From contig NZ_HG428741.1 of assembly GCF_000380245.2 (NCBI RefSeq), positions 1,458,989 through 1,522,988 of the forward strand: a DNA stretch of 64,000 nucleotides, in the 5' to 3' direction. The DNA is from Bacillus massiliigorillae. Lineage in GTDB: Bacteria; Bacillota; Bacilli; Bacillales; DSM-1321. This document shows, in pieces, positions 1-8,550 of the stretch; the first letter of the stretch is position 1; every line of letters begins with the position of its first letter. A program made the translations under genes and the position numbers. Under the pieces are notes generated by a model that did not search any database, was not told the DNA's origin, and worked only from the letters and a program-made list of their open reading frames with translations.

Positions 1-9
1 GGTATTTTT

Positions 10-1686
10 TTATTTATTGTGGCTTAATGTATTATTGGTTGGAATGGACTCGTAAAAATGAATAGCCACCTCAAGACATAGACGCTTTTCGGGAAGAAGA
101 AAGTCATTTCCTAATAAGTGAGTTAATTTTTCTAAGCGTCGGTAGAGTGTTTGTCTGTGTATATATAATTGTTTTGCAGTTTCTTCTTTTGAGCAGTTAC
201 ACTTCAAATAAGTGGATAATGTTTTTAATAAATCAGATTTTTGACGATTGTCATAGGCGATGATTGTTTGTAAATGTTTTTTTATAAAGTTTGATAATAA
301 TGGCTGATCGTGTATACATCGGATTAATTGATACATTCCTATATCTTCATAGAATGCTTCGTTTGAAGGTAGGAGACGATTTACATCTAATGCGTGAAGT
401 GCTTCTTTAAAGCTTTCATATAGGTGAGTGACTTTATTTTTAAATTCACCAAATCCGATGTAAATTTTAGATTTATTAGCTGATTCATAAAGAGTGTTTT
501 TTAACTGTAATATGATTTTGTTCAAAATATCTTTTATTATTTTATTGGAGCTAAAAGATGTAGTTTCGGTAACACATAATATATAAATTTTATTATCCTT
601 ATTTAGAAATAAACTATGGATGTCTTGCTGTTGGAGAAGAGAACGTAATAATACAATGATGCTTTGATTTCTAGTTTCAATATCTTCGGAATCAATGTTT
701 GATATATTATGATGTTCAATTTCACATAAACCTGGTATGAAAAGATATTGGCCTTTTTTCAATGGTACAAGTCCCATTCTAGTCATAGCCTGTTCTTCAT
801 TTTTGATTTTTTGATTAATTAAATCTAATAGGAAGTGGTTTTGATGTTTAAGATTACTTTCTTTCACATATAAGCTTCGTAATAAGATTTGAGCAATTGC
901 TTTATTTGTATGCTCGAGAAGGATATTATGATAATCATTATTTTGACTTGGCAGTAGTAGCATCCCTATATAAGACATGGTTTGCCCGAAGCATATAATT
1001 GGTTGACATATAATCATCATTTCGTTATCAGTCTTAATTTGGAAAGGCTTTTGTGTTATATTATGTCGCTTTATAATTTCTTGTTTAAAGATTTCTATTG
1101 TTTTATTTGAAACTAATGAGGATCCAATAGGTATTGAATGGATTTTACCACCTATTGGATAATAGAAAATCGGGTGAAAAGTATGAATGTGTAGAAAATC
1201 GATAATATCTTGGATATCTGCCCATTGTAGAGTAAGCTCCTGAAGTGTGCGAGAAAATTCAGTTGCATCTTTGTTTAATTGGAATTGTTGATTAATAATT
1301 TGTGTTTGTAGGTCTTTAATGAGGTCAGTTAAATTTATACTATTGTTTATTGTAATAATTGGTAGGTTGTGGATGTTGGCAAACTCTATTAGATCACTAG
1401 GGATGGATTGAAAATATGGACCAAGTGAAATACATAATCCAGCGACGTCTCTCGTTAGTAAGTCAATCATATAAGATGAACGGACTTCAGCATTGTCATG
1501 GATTGCTAAACCAGTAGTTAAAATGAAATCATCTTTATTCGCACGCACATTTTCGCTAAACATATCTAGAATTTGCACCCAGCTAACTTCATTATGTTTG
1601 CCTTCATGTCCTGCTACAATTTGTGCACTGCTAAACAATGGTCGCCTTAGTACATCTTCAATTGTTAATTTCTCCGTATTTTTCAT
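10..1686 (-). CDS. PucR-family transcriptional regulator
   Basis: About 558 residues. The N-terminal third (from TIEDVLRRP) looks like the PucR/PurC-like ligand domain, and the C-terminus carries the PucR-type helix-turn-helix (ETAKQLYIHRQTLYRRLEKL, about residues 505-530). The middle resembles the degenerate cyclase-like region of this family. I chose ATG at 1686 because CTAAGGGTGA lies just upstream; a longer reading frame to 1737 has no such site. Family members are mostly activators of nitrogen or amine catabolism and uptake genes. It is divergent from a polyamine-type ABC importer starting at 1993, so I infer that it controls that importer. The inducer cannot be read from sequence. Confidence 0.85.
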   Translation of the reverse strand: MKNTEKLTIEDVLRRPLFSSAQIVAGHEGKHNEVSWVQILDMFSENVRANKDDFILTTGLAIHDNAEVRSSYMIDLLTRDVAGLCISLGPYFQSIPSDLIEFANIHNLPIITINNSINLTDLIKDLQTQIINQQFQLNKDATEFSRTLQELTLQWADIQDIIDFLHIHTFHPIFYYPIGGKIHSIPIGSSLVSNKTIEIFKQEIIKRHNITQKPFQIKTDNEMMIICQPIICFGQTMSYIGMLLLPSQNNDYHNILLEHTNKAIAQILLRSLYVKESNLKHQNHFLLDLINQKIKNEEQAMTRMGLVPLKKGQYLFIPGLCEIEHHNISNIDSEDIETRNQSIIVLLRSLLQQQDIHSLFLNKDNKIYILCVTETTSFSSNKIIKDILNKIILQLKNTLYESANKSKIYIGFGEFKNKVTHLYESFKEALHALDVNRLLPSNEAFYEDIGMYQLIRCIHDQPLLSNFIKKHLQTIIAYDNRQKSDLLKTLSTYLKCNCSKEETAKQLYIHRQTLYRRLEKLTHLLGNDFLLPEKRLCLEVAIHFYESIPTNNTLSHNK

Positions 1687-1947
1687 TAAATCACCCTTAG
1701 TTAATTTAAGATATTTGTAATATAATACCATAACCATAAGGTAAATTATACATAATTGTTATAATTTGTAACATTATGAAAGGTAAACTGTGTACGAAAT
1801 GTACGATGATATGAAAGAACAATAAGTGTAAGATTTATTTAATATATAAGTTTAGCAAGATAGTAAAAAAAAATTGATAAAAATTTCTCATAATTAAATG
1901 GTTGGATTCATTAGCTTTTCATGTAAATAGAGCTGACTAAAAGTTAT

Positions 1948-1966
1948 TTGAAATTTCAATTATAAT
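1948..1966 (+). promoter_or_regulatory. Palindrome and -10 box before the ABC importer operon
   Basis: TTGAAATTTCAA (1948-1959) is a perfect 12-bp palindrome directly followed by a consensus -10 TATAAT (1961-1966). No good -35 sits 17 bp upstream, which fits a regulated promoter. The rest of the 255-bp divergent region (1738-1992) is AT-rich and shows nothing else I can name. Operator function is inferred. Confidence 0.45.
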
Positions 1967-1992
1967 ACACTGATTAAAAGGAGTGAGGCATA

Positions 1993-3120
1993 TTGAGTTA
2001 CTATATGGAGATTGTGAATGCATCGAAGTATTACAAGAAATTTCATGCGATTAAAGAAGTAAGTTTGTCAATCAGTAAAGGAGAATTCCTCACAATCCTA
2101 GGTCCGAGTGGTTCTGGAAAAACATCATTGCTAAAATTAATAGCCGGTTTTGAACCATTAAGTAGTGGCTCTATTTTATTAAATAATCAAGATATAACGA
2201 ATAAAAAAGTATATGAACGAAATATTGGAATGTTATTTCAAAACTATGCCTTATTCCCGAATATGACGGTTTATAATAATATTGCTTATTCACTTCGTAT
2301 TAGAAAATTAGGTAAAGATGTTATTCATAAAGAAGTAGAAAGAGTATTGAAGATGGTTCAGCTTGAACATTTAGCAACACGATACCCGAATCAATTAAGT
2401 GGAGGTCAGCAACAAAGGATAGCTTTAGCGAGAGCAATCGTATTTAATCCACCTTTATTATTACTTGATGAACCATTAAGCGCCTTAGATAAGAATTTAC
2501 GTGAACATATGCAGCTTGAAATTAAACATATTCAAGAGGGTCTTGGTATTACAACAATAAGTGTTACACACGACCAAAAGGAAGCGCTTACAATGTCAGA
2601 TAGAATTTGTATCATGAATGAAGGTAGAATTGAACAAATAGATACTCCTTTAAATATTTATAAGCATCCAAAAAACAAGTTTGTTGCTGAATTTATCGGT
2701 GAAATTAATTTGCTTAAAGGTCAATGTGTGGAAGTTGATCAGACGTATGTTCAGGTTAAGCTACAAAATAACAAAGTAATTTCAATAGCCAATGATGGTT
2801 ATTCCAATACATTGCAATCTCAAAATGTATATGTTGCCTTACGACCTGAGAATATACAAATTGTGAAAGAGGCAGGTCAACTACGAAATTCAATAAAAAC
2901 AAAAGTAATTGAAACGGTGTATATGGGTGATTCAATTAAATTCATTTTGGAAAGTGATCAAGGTGAGAAAATTGTTGTCATTCTGCCATCATCACAAGCA
3001 GAACAAGCGATTAATGAGAAAGAATTTATCATTGGTTGGGATGCATCAGATGCAACAGTAATTGTCGATGAGCAACCTTCATCTAATAGGGACCTTTCGA
3101 AAGAAAAGGAGCTGGTTTGA
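1993..3120 (+). CDS. ABC transporter ATP-binding protein, spermidine/putrescine type
   Basis: 375 residues, the usual PotA length. Walker A GPSGSGKT is at residues 37-44, the signature LSGGQQQR at 135-142, Walker B LLLLDE at 155-160, followed by a switch His (SVTHDQ). The C-terminal about 130 residues form the TOBE regulatory domain. It starts with TTG, six bases after AAAGGAGTGAGG; ATG at 2005 is a weaker alternative. It is the energising cytoplasmic subunit for the two permeases and binding protein that follow; the permease start overlaps its stop by one base. The exact substrate (polyamine, aminobutyrate or a related cation) is not settled by the sequence. Confidence 0.9.
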   Translation: MSYYMEIVNASKYYKKFHAIKEVSLSISKGEFLTILGPSGSGKTSLLKLIAGFEPLSSGSILLNNQDITNKKVYERNIGMLFQNYALFPNMTVYNNIAYSLRIRKLGKDVIHKEVERVLKMVQLEHLATRYPNQLSGGQQQRIALARAIVFNPPLLLLDEPLSALDKNLREHMQLEIKHIQEGLGITTISVTHDQKEALTMSDRICIMNEGRIEQIDTPLNIYKHPKNKFVAEFIGEINLLKGQCVEVDQTYVQVKLQNNKVISIANDGYSNTLQSQNVYVALRPENIQIVKEAGQLRNSIKTKVIETVYMGDSIKFILESDQGEKIVVILPSSQAEQAINEKEFIIGWDASDATVIVDEQPSSNRDLSKEKELV

Positions 3121-4028
3121 TGCTTGAGTTAAAAGAATCAAACTTAAATCATGTTCCGCAAAGAGGCTTTTCATTATTTCGGTTTTTGTCTAAGTTTTCA
3201 AAACTAAATTGGTTGCTTGTTATTATTCCAATGCTGTATATGTTTGTGATGGTTTTCTTTCCGATGATTCGCCTTTTTAAATTAAGTTTTTTCGATGATA
3301 GTGGCTTTACAATGGAATATATTTCGACTGTATTTACAAGCCCGGTATATTTACAAGTTATTTTATTAACCTTCAAGGTAGCGATTATTGTTACAATCGT
3401 TTCCTTGTTTCTTGCTTATCCTGTTTCGTATTTATTAGTACAAATTGAATCTGCTAGATGGAAGAAGGTTGTGTTTTCGGCTGTACTGATACCTTTTTGG
3501 ATTAGTTTGTTAGTGAGAACCTTTTCGTGGAATATTCTACTTTCAGATCAAGGTGTTATTAATAAAACATTAATGAGTATAGGGATTATAAATGAACCAC
3601 TCGCACTTATGTATAATACGACAGGTGTTGTTATTGGTATGACACATGTGCTAATACCATATATGATTCTTAGTTTATATGCTGTAATGGGAGGTATTGA
3701 TCGTAATCTTTTGCTTGCTGCTGAAGGTTTAGGTGCTAGACCAAGTAGAGCATTTTTAGATGTCTTCCTTCCATTATCTTTACCTGGTATTCTTTCGGGT
3801 TCACTGCTTGTATTTGTATTAAGTTTAGGATTTTACGTTACTCCAGCTCTATTAGGGAGTGCAAATAATATGACGGTACCTATGTTAATTGAAAATAATA
3901 TTAATGTAACATTGAATTGGCATTTAGCATCAGCGATTTCTTTTGCTTTATTATTTCTAACACTGTTGTTGATTTTAATCCCTGTTATTTTATTCCGTAA
4001 ACATCCTTTAGTAAAGGATGTGTTGTAG
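3120..4028 (+). CDS. ABC transporter permease (PotB-like)
   Basis: 302 residues with about six hydrophobic membrane segments and the EAA-type loop seen in binding-protein-dependent permeases (AAEGLGARPSRAFLDVFLPLSLPG, about residues 200-223). The first of two importer permeases. The ATG at 3120 overlaps the upstream TGA by one base (TGATG) and follows AAAGGAGCTGG, which indicates translational coupling with the ATPase gene. A TTG three bases earlier could also start it. It would form one half of the membrane channel with the 4032-4817 product. Confidence 0.88.
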   Translation: MLELKESNLNHVPQRGFSLFRFLSKFSKLNWLLVIIPMLYMFVMVFFPMIRLFKLSFFDDSGFTMEYISTVFTSPVYLQVILLTFKVAIIVTIVSLFLAYPVSYLLVQIESARWKKVVFSAVLIPFWISLLVRTFSWNILLSDQGVINKTLMSIGIINEPLALMYNTTGVVIGMTHVLIPYMILSLYAVMGGIDRNLLLAAEGLGARPSRAFLDVFLPLSLPGILSGSLLVFVLSLGFYVTPALLGSANNMTVPMLIENNINVTLNWHLASAISFALLFLTLLLILIPVILFRKHPLVKDVL

Positions 4029-4031
4029 ATT

Positions 4032-4817
4032 ATGTGGTTACGAATAGTCGTTTTCATAATAGTAGTTGCCATGTTGGCGCCAATTCTTACAATTATTCCA
4101 ATCTCATTTACATCTGTTTCTTTCTTTCAATTTCCACCACCAGATTATTCATTAAAATGGTATCAAGCATTTATGGAGAATAGTAATTGGATAACAACTT
4201 TTGTTCGAAGTTTAGAGATAGCTTTATTTACTGCTATATTATCCACTATTTTAGGAACGATGGCAGCTTGTGCTGTAACTAGAATTAATTTTAAAGCAAA
4301 GCCAATATTCATGGCTTTAATGATTGCACCAATGATTATTCCGGTTATTATCGTTGGAATTTCAATATACTTTTTCTTCTCGCAAAACCATTTAACAGAT
4401 ACCATTCCAGGACTTGTATTAGCTCATTCTGTATTAGCTATACCAATGGTATTTATTACGGTTACTTCTAGCTTAAGAGGAGTAGACCGCAATCTAGAGT
4501 TAGCTGCTATGGGCTTAGGGTCAACACCAATTGAAGCGTTTTTTAAAATAACAGTTCCATTAATTAAACCAGCAATTTTATCAGGGATGCTAATTTCGTT
4601 TATTACTTCATTAGATGAACCTGTTATTTCTATTTTTATTACAGGTCCTTCTACCAAAACGTTACCTGTATTTATGTGGGAGAATTTGCGAACACAAATT
4701 GATCCAACAATTGCTGTAGCTTCAACTGTCATTATTATTTTAACTATTTGTGCATTTTTACTTCAAGAGATTGTATCATTACGCGCATCTAAGTTGAAAA
4801 ATAAATCAAGTAATTAA
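4032..4817 (+). CDS. ABC transporter permease (PotC-like)
   Basis: 261 residues, multi-spanning, with the EAA loop AAMGLGSTPIEAFFKITVPL near residues 157-176. PotC-type permeases are about this length. It begins three bases after the stop of the preceding permease, so it belongs to the same operon. Together with that protein it forms the membrane pore. Assignment to the polyamine-type (POPT) subfamily rests on gene order ATPase-permease-permease-binding protein and on overall look, not on a substrate motif. Confidence 0.87.
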   Translation: MWLRIVVFIIVVAMLAPILTIIPISFTSVSFFQFPPPDYSLKWYQAFMENSNWITTFVRSLEIALFTAILSTILGTMAACAVTRINFKAKPIFMALMIAPMIIPVIIVGISIYFFFSQNHLTDTIPGLVLAHSVLAIPMVFITVTSSLRGVDRNLELAAMGLGSTPIEAFFKITVPLIKPAILSGMLISFITSLDEPVISIFITGPSTKTLPVFMWENLRTQIDPTIAVASTVIIILTICAFLLQEIVSLRASKLKNKSSN

Positions 4818-4838
4818 AAAAATGGGGGTTGCAAGAAA

Positions 4839-5900
4839 ATGAAAAAGAAATTTGGGATGATTGCTTTAGTACTTATGCTATTGCTAAGTATGGCTGCTTG
4901 TAGTAGCGATTCATCATCAGGGTCAGAGTCCTCGGATGACAAAGGTAAGAAGCAGAAATTAGTTGTAGTAGACTGGGGCGGAGCTATTACAGATTTACGT
5001 AAAAAAGTTATGTTTGAGCCATTTGAAAAGAAGTATAACGTTGAGATTGTTCTTGATACTCCAACTGATTATGGAAAGCTAAAAGCAATGGTTGAGAGTG
5101 GGAATGTAACATGGGATGTAGTAAAAATTGAGTCTTTCTTTGCGATGCAAGCTGAGGAAAAAGGGTTATTAGAGCCACTTGATTTCAATGTGATTGATAA
5201 AGAAGGAACAATTCCTGCAATGGTAACAGGTTCAACAATGGGGGTAGAATTGTTTACGAATACAATGGCGTATAGAGAGGATAATAAAAATAAGCCAAAA
5301 ACGTGGAAAGAATTTTGGGATACAAAGAATTTCCCTGGAGCACGTTCATTATTCAAAGCACCAGCTGCTACTTTAGAGATGGCATTGCTAGCTGATGGTG
5401 TACCAGTTAAGGAGTTATATCCAATTGACGTTGATCGCGCATTTAAAAGTCTGGACAAGCTAAAGCCGCAAATCAAAACTTGGTGGAATGCAGGAGCTCA
5501 ACCACCCCAAATGCTAGCTGATGGCAATGTTGCATACTCAGTAGCGTGGAATGGACGTATCGCTCTTGCTAAGAAAGATGGTTCTCCATTAGCACAAGAT
5601 TACACAGAAGGCTTAATGCAAGGGGAGTCATGGGTTATTCCGAAGGGTGCAAAAAATGCTGAGTTAGCAAATAAGTTTATTGCATTTGTAGCAACTGCAG
5701 AAATCCAAGCAGAATGGTCAAGACAGACAGATTATTTACCAGCAAATTTAAAAGCGCTGGATTTATTAAATGATGATGATAAGAAACGTTTAGGAATTCC
5801 AAATGGTGAAATTTCAACAGACTATTTAGTAAACGAACAATGGTGGGTTGAGAATTACGAGGAAGTAAATGATCGATTCCAAAAATGGTTACTTGAATAG
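4839..5900 (+). CDS. Extracellular solute-binding lipoprotein (PotD-like)
   Basis: 353 residues. The N-terminus is a lipoprotein signal: positive start (MKKKFGM), hydrophobic stretch, and lipobox SMAAC with the lipidated Cys at residue 21, followed by a Ser/Asp-rich tether. The mature part looks like a type-2 periplasmic binding protein of the spermidine/putrescine group (VVDWGGAITD near the N-terminus). It captures substrate outside the membrane and delivers it to the importer. Last gene of the four-gene operon, followed by a hairpin terminator. Confidence 0.88.
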   Translation: MKKKFGMIALVLMLLLSMAACSSDSSSGSESSDDKGKKQKLVVVDWGGAITDLRKKVMFEPFEKKYNVEIVLDTPTDYGKLKAMVESGNVTWDVVKIESFFAMQAEEKGLLEPLDFNVIDKEGTIPAMVTGSTMGVELFTNTMAYREDNKNKPKTWKEFWDTKNFPGARSLFKAPAATLEMALLADGVPVKELYPIDVDRAFKSLDKLKPQIKTWWNAGAQPPQMLADGNVAYSVAWNGRIALAKKDGSPLAQDYTEGLMQGESWVIPKGAKNAELANKFIAFVATAEIQAEWSRQTDYLPANLKALDLLNDDDKKRLGIPNGEISTDYLVNEQWWVENYEEVNDRFQKWLLE

Positions 5901-5906
5901 TATATA

Positions 5907-5972
5907 AAAAGTGATTAGGGCTGTCTCAAAAGTGAATTTTAATCACTTTTAGGACGCCCTTTTACGCTTTTT
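5907..5972 (+). terminator. Terminator after the ABC importer operon
   Basis: AAAAGTGATTA pairs with TAATCACTTTT (5942-5950), and GGGCTGTC pairs with GGACGCCC further out; a T-run follows. It belongs to a recurring hairpin family in this window (see findings). Confidence 0.7.
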
Positions 5973-6240
5973 TAACCATTTGAAATCCGTAATAAAATAA
6001 TATGATTTGCACACTAATGGAGTAGTCAAAATTATCGCTGCTTGGATATTTCTGAAGTTGTAATTGTTGAAGGAATAGTGAAAATTATTGTACAATACAA
6101 AAATACAATAAGTGATGATACAATAATGTTAATGTTATTTAATATAAGATATGAACTATAAATAAGAAGTAATTTCGTTATAATAATCCAATTGTAAAGA
6201 AGATAGTGAAACGATATTAAAGAGGAGATTATAATACATC

Positions 6241-6726
6241 ATGATTAACAAACAAACAGACATCATGTTACAACCTAAGAAAGTAAGTGAATCGAAAGCG
6301 AAATTAATCGATTTAGTTTTACCATCCGATACGAATCATTATGGTACAATTTTTGGTGGAAAGGTTATGGCATATGCCGATAAAATTGCAGCTATTGCTG
6401 CGATGCGTCATTGTCGTCAACCAGTTGTAACAGTTCGTAGTGAGTCGTTTGAATTTCATGCTCCAATAAAAGCTGGTGAAGCAATTTGTGTTGAAGCAAG
6501 TGTCATTTGCGCTCATAGAACATCTATGGAAGTGCTTGTGCAAATTCAATCAGAGAATTTGATAACAGGTGAGAAGAATTTAACATCTAATGCATTTTTA
6601 ACCTTTATTGCTATTGATGATCATGGTAAACCATCACCAGTACCACCGGTAATTCCTGAAACAGATGAGGAAATTGAACATTTCCAACAAGCAATGAAAA
6701 GATACAATGCTAGGAAAAATAAATAG
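6241..6726 (+). CDS. Acyl-CoA thioesterase, hotdog fold, copy 1
   Basis: 161 residues. The conserved N-terminal core (NHYGTIFGGKVMAYADKIAAIAA) and the SFEFHAPIKAGE and ASVICAHRTSMEV segments match the YkhA/BACH type of hotdog-fold acyl-CoA hydrolases, which release free fatty acid and CoA in the cytoplasm. The start follows an AGAGGAG site about nine bases upstream. A close paralogue follows at 6936, so this is a tandem duplication. About 270 bases lie between the previous terminator and this gene; I see AT-rich sequence with a small palindrome ATTGTACAAT near 6087 and nothing else. Confidence 0.85.
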   Translation: MINKQTDIMLQPKKVSESKAKLIDLVLPSDTNHYGTIFGGKVMAYADKIAAIAAMRHCRQPVVTVRSESFEFHAPIKAGEAICVEASVICAHRTSMEVLVQIQSENLITGEKNLTSNAFLTFIAIDDHGKPSPVPPVIPETDEEIEHFQQAMKRYNARKNK

Positions 6727-6935
6727 TTTCTATCAAAATGAGTCAGGCTGTACTTTATGTATAGCTTTACTCATTTTTTTATTGAATTTTAGTTTTGGAG
6801 AACATTAGGTGGTGATGAAGGGGGATAGTGAAGTTATTGCGAATTACTACATTCGTCACAATTATCTGCATACGATAAGGGTATAAGATTAGAAGTGTTT
6901 AATTCATTAAGTACATGTGAGAGGGGTTATAAATC

Positions 6936-7430
6936 ATGATGAACGAACAAACATCTAACGGATTTTTACCGAAAAAAGTAAGTGAATCAAAAGCTGAATT
7001 AGTCGATTTAGTTTTGCCACCAGATACGAATAATCATGGGACGATATTTGGTGGTAAGGTAATGGCATATGCTGATAAAATGGCTGCTATTGTTGCGATG
7101 CGCCATTGTCGCCAACCAGTTGTCACAGTACATAGTGATTCTTTTGAGTTTCATGCTCCGATAAAAGCTGGTGAAGCAATTTGTGTAGAAGCCAGTGTCA
7201 TCTGTGCTCATCGAACGTCTATGGAAGTTCTCGTTCGAGTTTGCTCAGAAAATTTACTAACTGGTGAAAAAAAACTTACATCTCAAGCCTATTTAACTAT
7301 GCTAGCTGTTGATAAGGACGGTCGACCATCTCCTGTACCTCCAATTATTGCTGAAACAGAAGAAGAGAAAAAGCATTATCAGATTGCAATGGAAAGATAT
7401 AATGCTAGAAAAAAAGCTAATAAGAAATAA
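6936..7430 (+). CDS. Acyl-CoA thioesterase, hotdog fold, copy 2
   Basis: 164 residues and by eye roughly three quarters or more identical to the product of 6241-6726, with the same core (NNHGTIFGGKVMAYADKMAA) and HAPIKAGE segment. The differences are spread over the length, so it is a diverged duplicate and not a recent copy. GAGAGGGG lies upstream of two possible ATG codons (6936 and 6939). The 209-bp gap between the paralogues has no clear terminator, so cotranscription is possible. Substrate preference cannot be read from sequence. Confidence 0.85.
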   Translation: MMNEQTSNGFLPKKVSESKAELVDLVLPPDTNNHGTIFGGKVMAYADKMAAIVAMRHCRQPVVTVHSDSFEFHAPIKAGEAICVEASVICAHRTSMEVLVRVCSENLLTGEKKLTSQAYLTMLAVDKDGRPSPVPPIIAETEEEKKHYQIAMERYNARKKANKK

Positions 7431-7440
7431 ACGTAGCTTT

Positions 7441-7468
7441 AAGCGGTGGGGATTTATCTCCACCGCTT
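7441..7468 (+). terminator. Terminator after the thioesterase pair
   Basis: AAGCGGTGG and CCACCGCTT form a 9-bp perfect stem. The T-tract downstream (TTAGTAATTTTT) is weak. Confidence 0.65.
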
Positions 7469-7566
7469 ATTAGTAATTTTTAATGTGTAGGAAGGAAACT
7501 ATAGTAGCCACAGCAGTTATGGACTGAATATTATAAGTATATTTGTTGGATAATAATAAAATGTTT

Positions 7567-7587
7567 AAGTATACTATGAGTATACTT
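7567..7587 (+). promoter_or_regulatory. Inverted-repeat operator before the TetR gene
   Basis: AAGTATAC-TATGA-GTATACTT is a perfect inverted repeat with 8-bp arms and a 5-bp spacer, ending 20 bases before the TetR start. Another GTATAC half-site lies at 7600-7605 next to the ribosome-binding site. This is the usual form of a TetR autoregulatory operator; the role is inferred. Confidence 0.6.
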
Positions 7588-7607
7588 TGTAGATTAGGGG
7601 TATACAT

Positions 7608-8225
7608 ATGGTGAAAGATAATATTATTGCTTTACATCAAAAGAATATTGCGGACGGGGCTGCTAGTTTATTTATCAATAAGGGATTCACTGCAACATCT
7701 ATTAATGATATTTCTAAATTGGCAGGTTACAGTAGGAGAACGATTTATAAATATTTCGAAAGCAAGGAGGAAATTTTATATTACCTTATAATAGAAGGAT
7801 TGGAATATTTGATTCAAAGTATTGAAGAAGGTTTCTGTTCGTGTAAGTCCTTTATCAGCAGGTATGAACATTATTGCGAATGCATGCTGTATTTTTATGA
7901 GAATTATCCAATATCAGCTCAATCAGTTGATCAATTTCAAAGTAAAGCATACTTAAATATAACACCATCGGTTGAACGGATTTTTACATTAGGAGAAAAT
8001 ATTAACGATATTCTGGCTTTATGGATTAAGGAAGGGAAAGAGGAAGGTGTATTGGAAGAATCTTTGGAGACCCTTCCAACTGTATATATTTTGTCATCAA
8101 ATATTCATGCATTATTAAAGCTTATTACTACAAAAGGTTCTTATATATTAACTTATCTCCAGATGACAAAAGAAGAGTTTTTATCTCATGGATATACTAT
8201 GAATCTTAAAAGTATTTTAAAATAG
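7608..8225 (+). CDS. TetR/AcrR-family transcriptional regulator
   Basis: 205 residues. The N-terminal TetR DNA-binding domain is clear (residues 13-60: AASLFINKGFTATSINDISKLAG followed by SRRTIYKYFESKEEILYYLI). The ligand domain is not recognisable. TetR proteins are mostly repressors released by a small ligand. It has no adjacent target in the same direction; it follows two acyl-CoA thioesterase genes, and control of itself or of lipid genes is possible. ATG at 7608 is preceded by AGGGG. Confidence 0.82.
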   Translation: MVKDNIIALHQKNIADGAASLFINKGFTATSINDISKLAGYSRRTIYKYFESKEEILYYLIIEGLEYLIQSIEEGFCSCKSFISRYEHYCECMLYFYENYPISAQSVDQFQSKAYLNITPSVERIFTLGENINDILALWIKEGKEEGVLEESLETLPTVYILSSNIHALLKLITTKGSYILTYLQMTKEEFLSHGYTMNLKSILK

Positions 8226-8269
8226 TCATCTATTTAAGTAAAGAAAGGTAGTAGATATACTACTGTTTA

Positions 8270-8455
8270 TTAAAAGATAAGAAAGTATATAGATTTGTGC
8301 TGTGTCTAGCTCCAGCGCCCAGCGACTAGTAGATTTCGCCCATCTTCTTACGATAAGTCAACACGAAAAAGGCTACCGCCTCTTCGTGTTGACTTTATCT
8401 CAGTCGAAGTGCTCCAATCTATACGTCGCAAAACGGGCGCTTGCACTTTTCTTAT
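8270..8455. repeat. Bacillaceae intergenic repeat element
   Basis: It contains the signature GTGTCTAGCTCCAGCGCC at one end and GGGCGCTTGCACTTTTC at the other, a pattern I recognise from many Bacillaceae intergenic regions. AGCGCCC (8314-8320) pairs with GGGCGCT (8435-8441), and inside is a strong hairpin with 13-bp perfect arms (8355-8367 and 8383-8395, core GTCAACACGAA). The leading 21 bases (8270-8290) recur exactly at 17523-17543. An open frame across it (8302-8517) is a by-product of the repeat. It fills most of the 325-bp gap before the sigma factor gene. Confidence 0.7.
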
Positions 8456-8550
8456 TTGCATATAAATTAGTCATTTTAGTCACAAAGAGAGGTACGAATA
8501 GTATTCAAGTCGAATAACAAATATAGCTGGTTTGAAAGGAAGGATTAGAA

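Noticed and set aside
8302..8517. 71-codon open frame
   Set aside because: It lies wholly inside an intergenic repeat with strong hairpins and has no coding look or ribosome-binding site.
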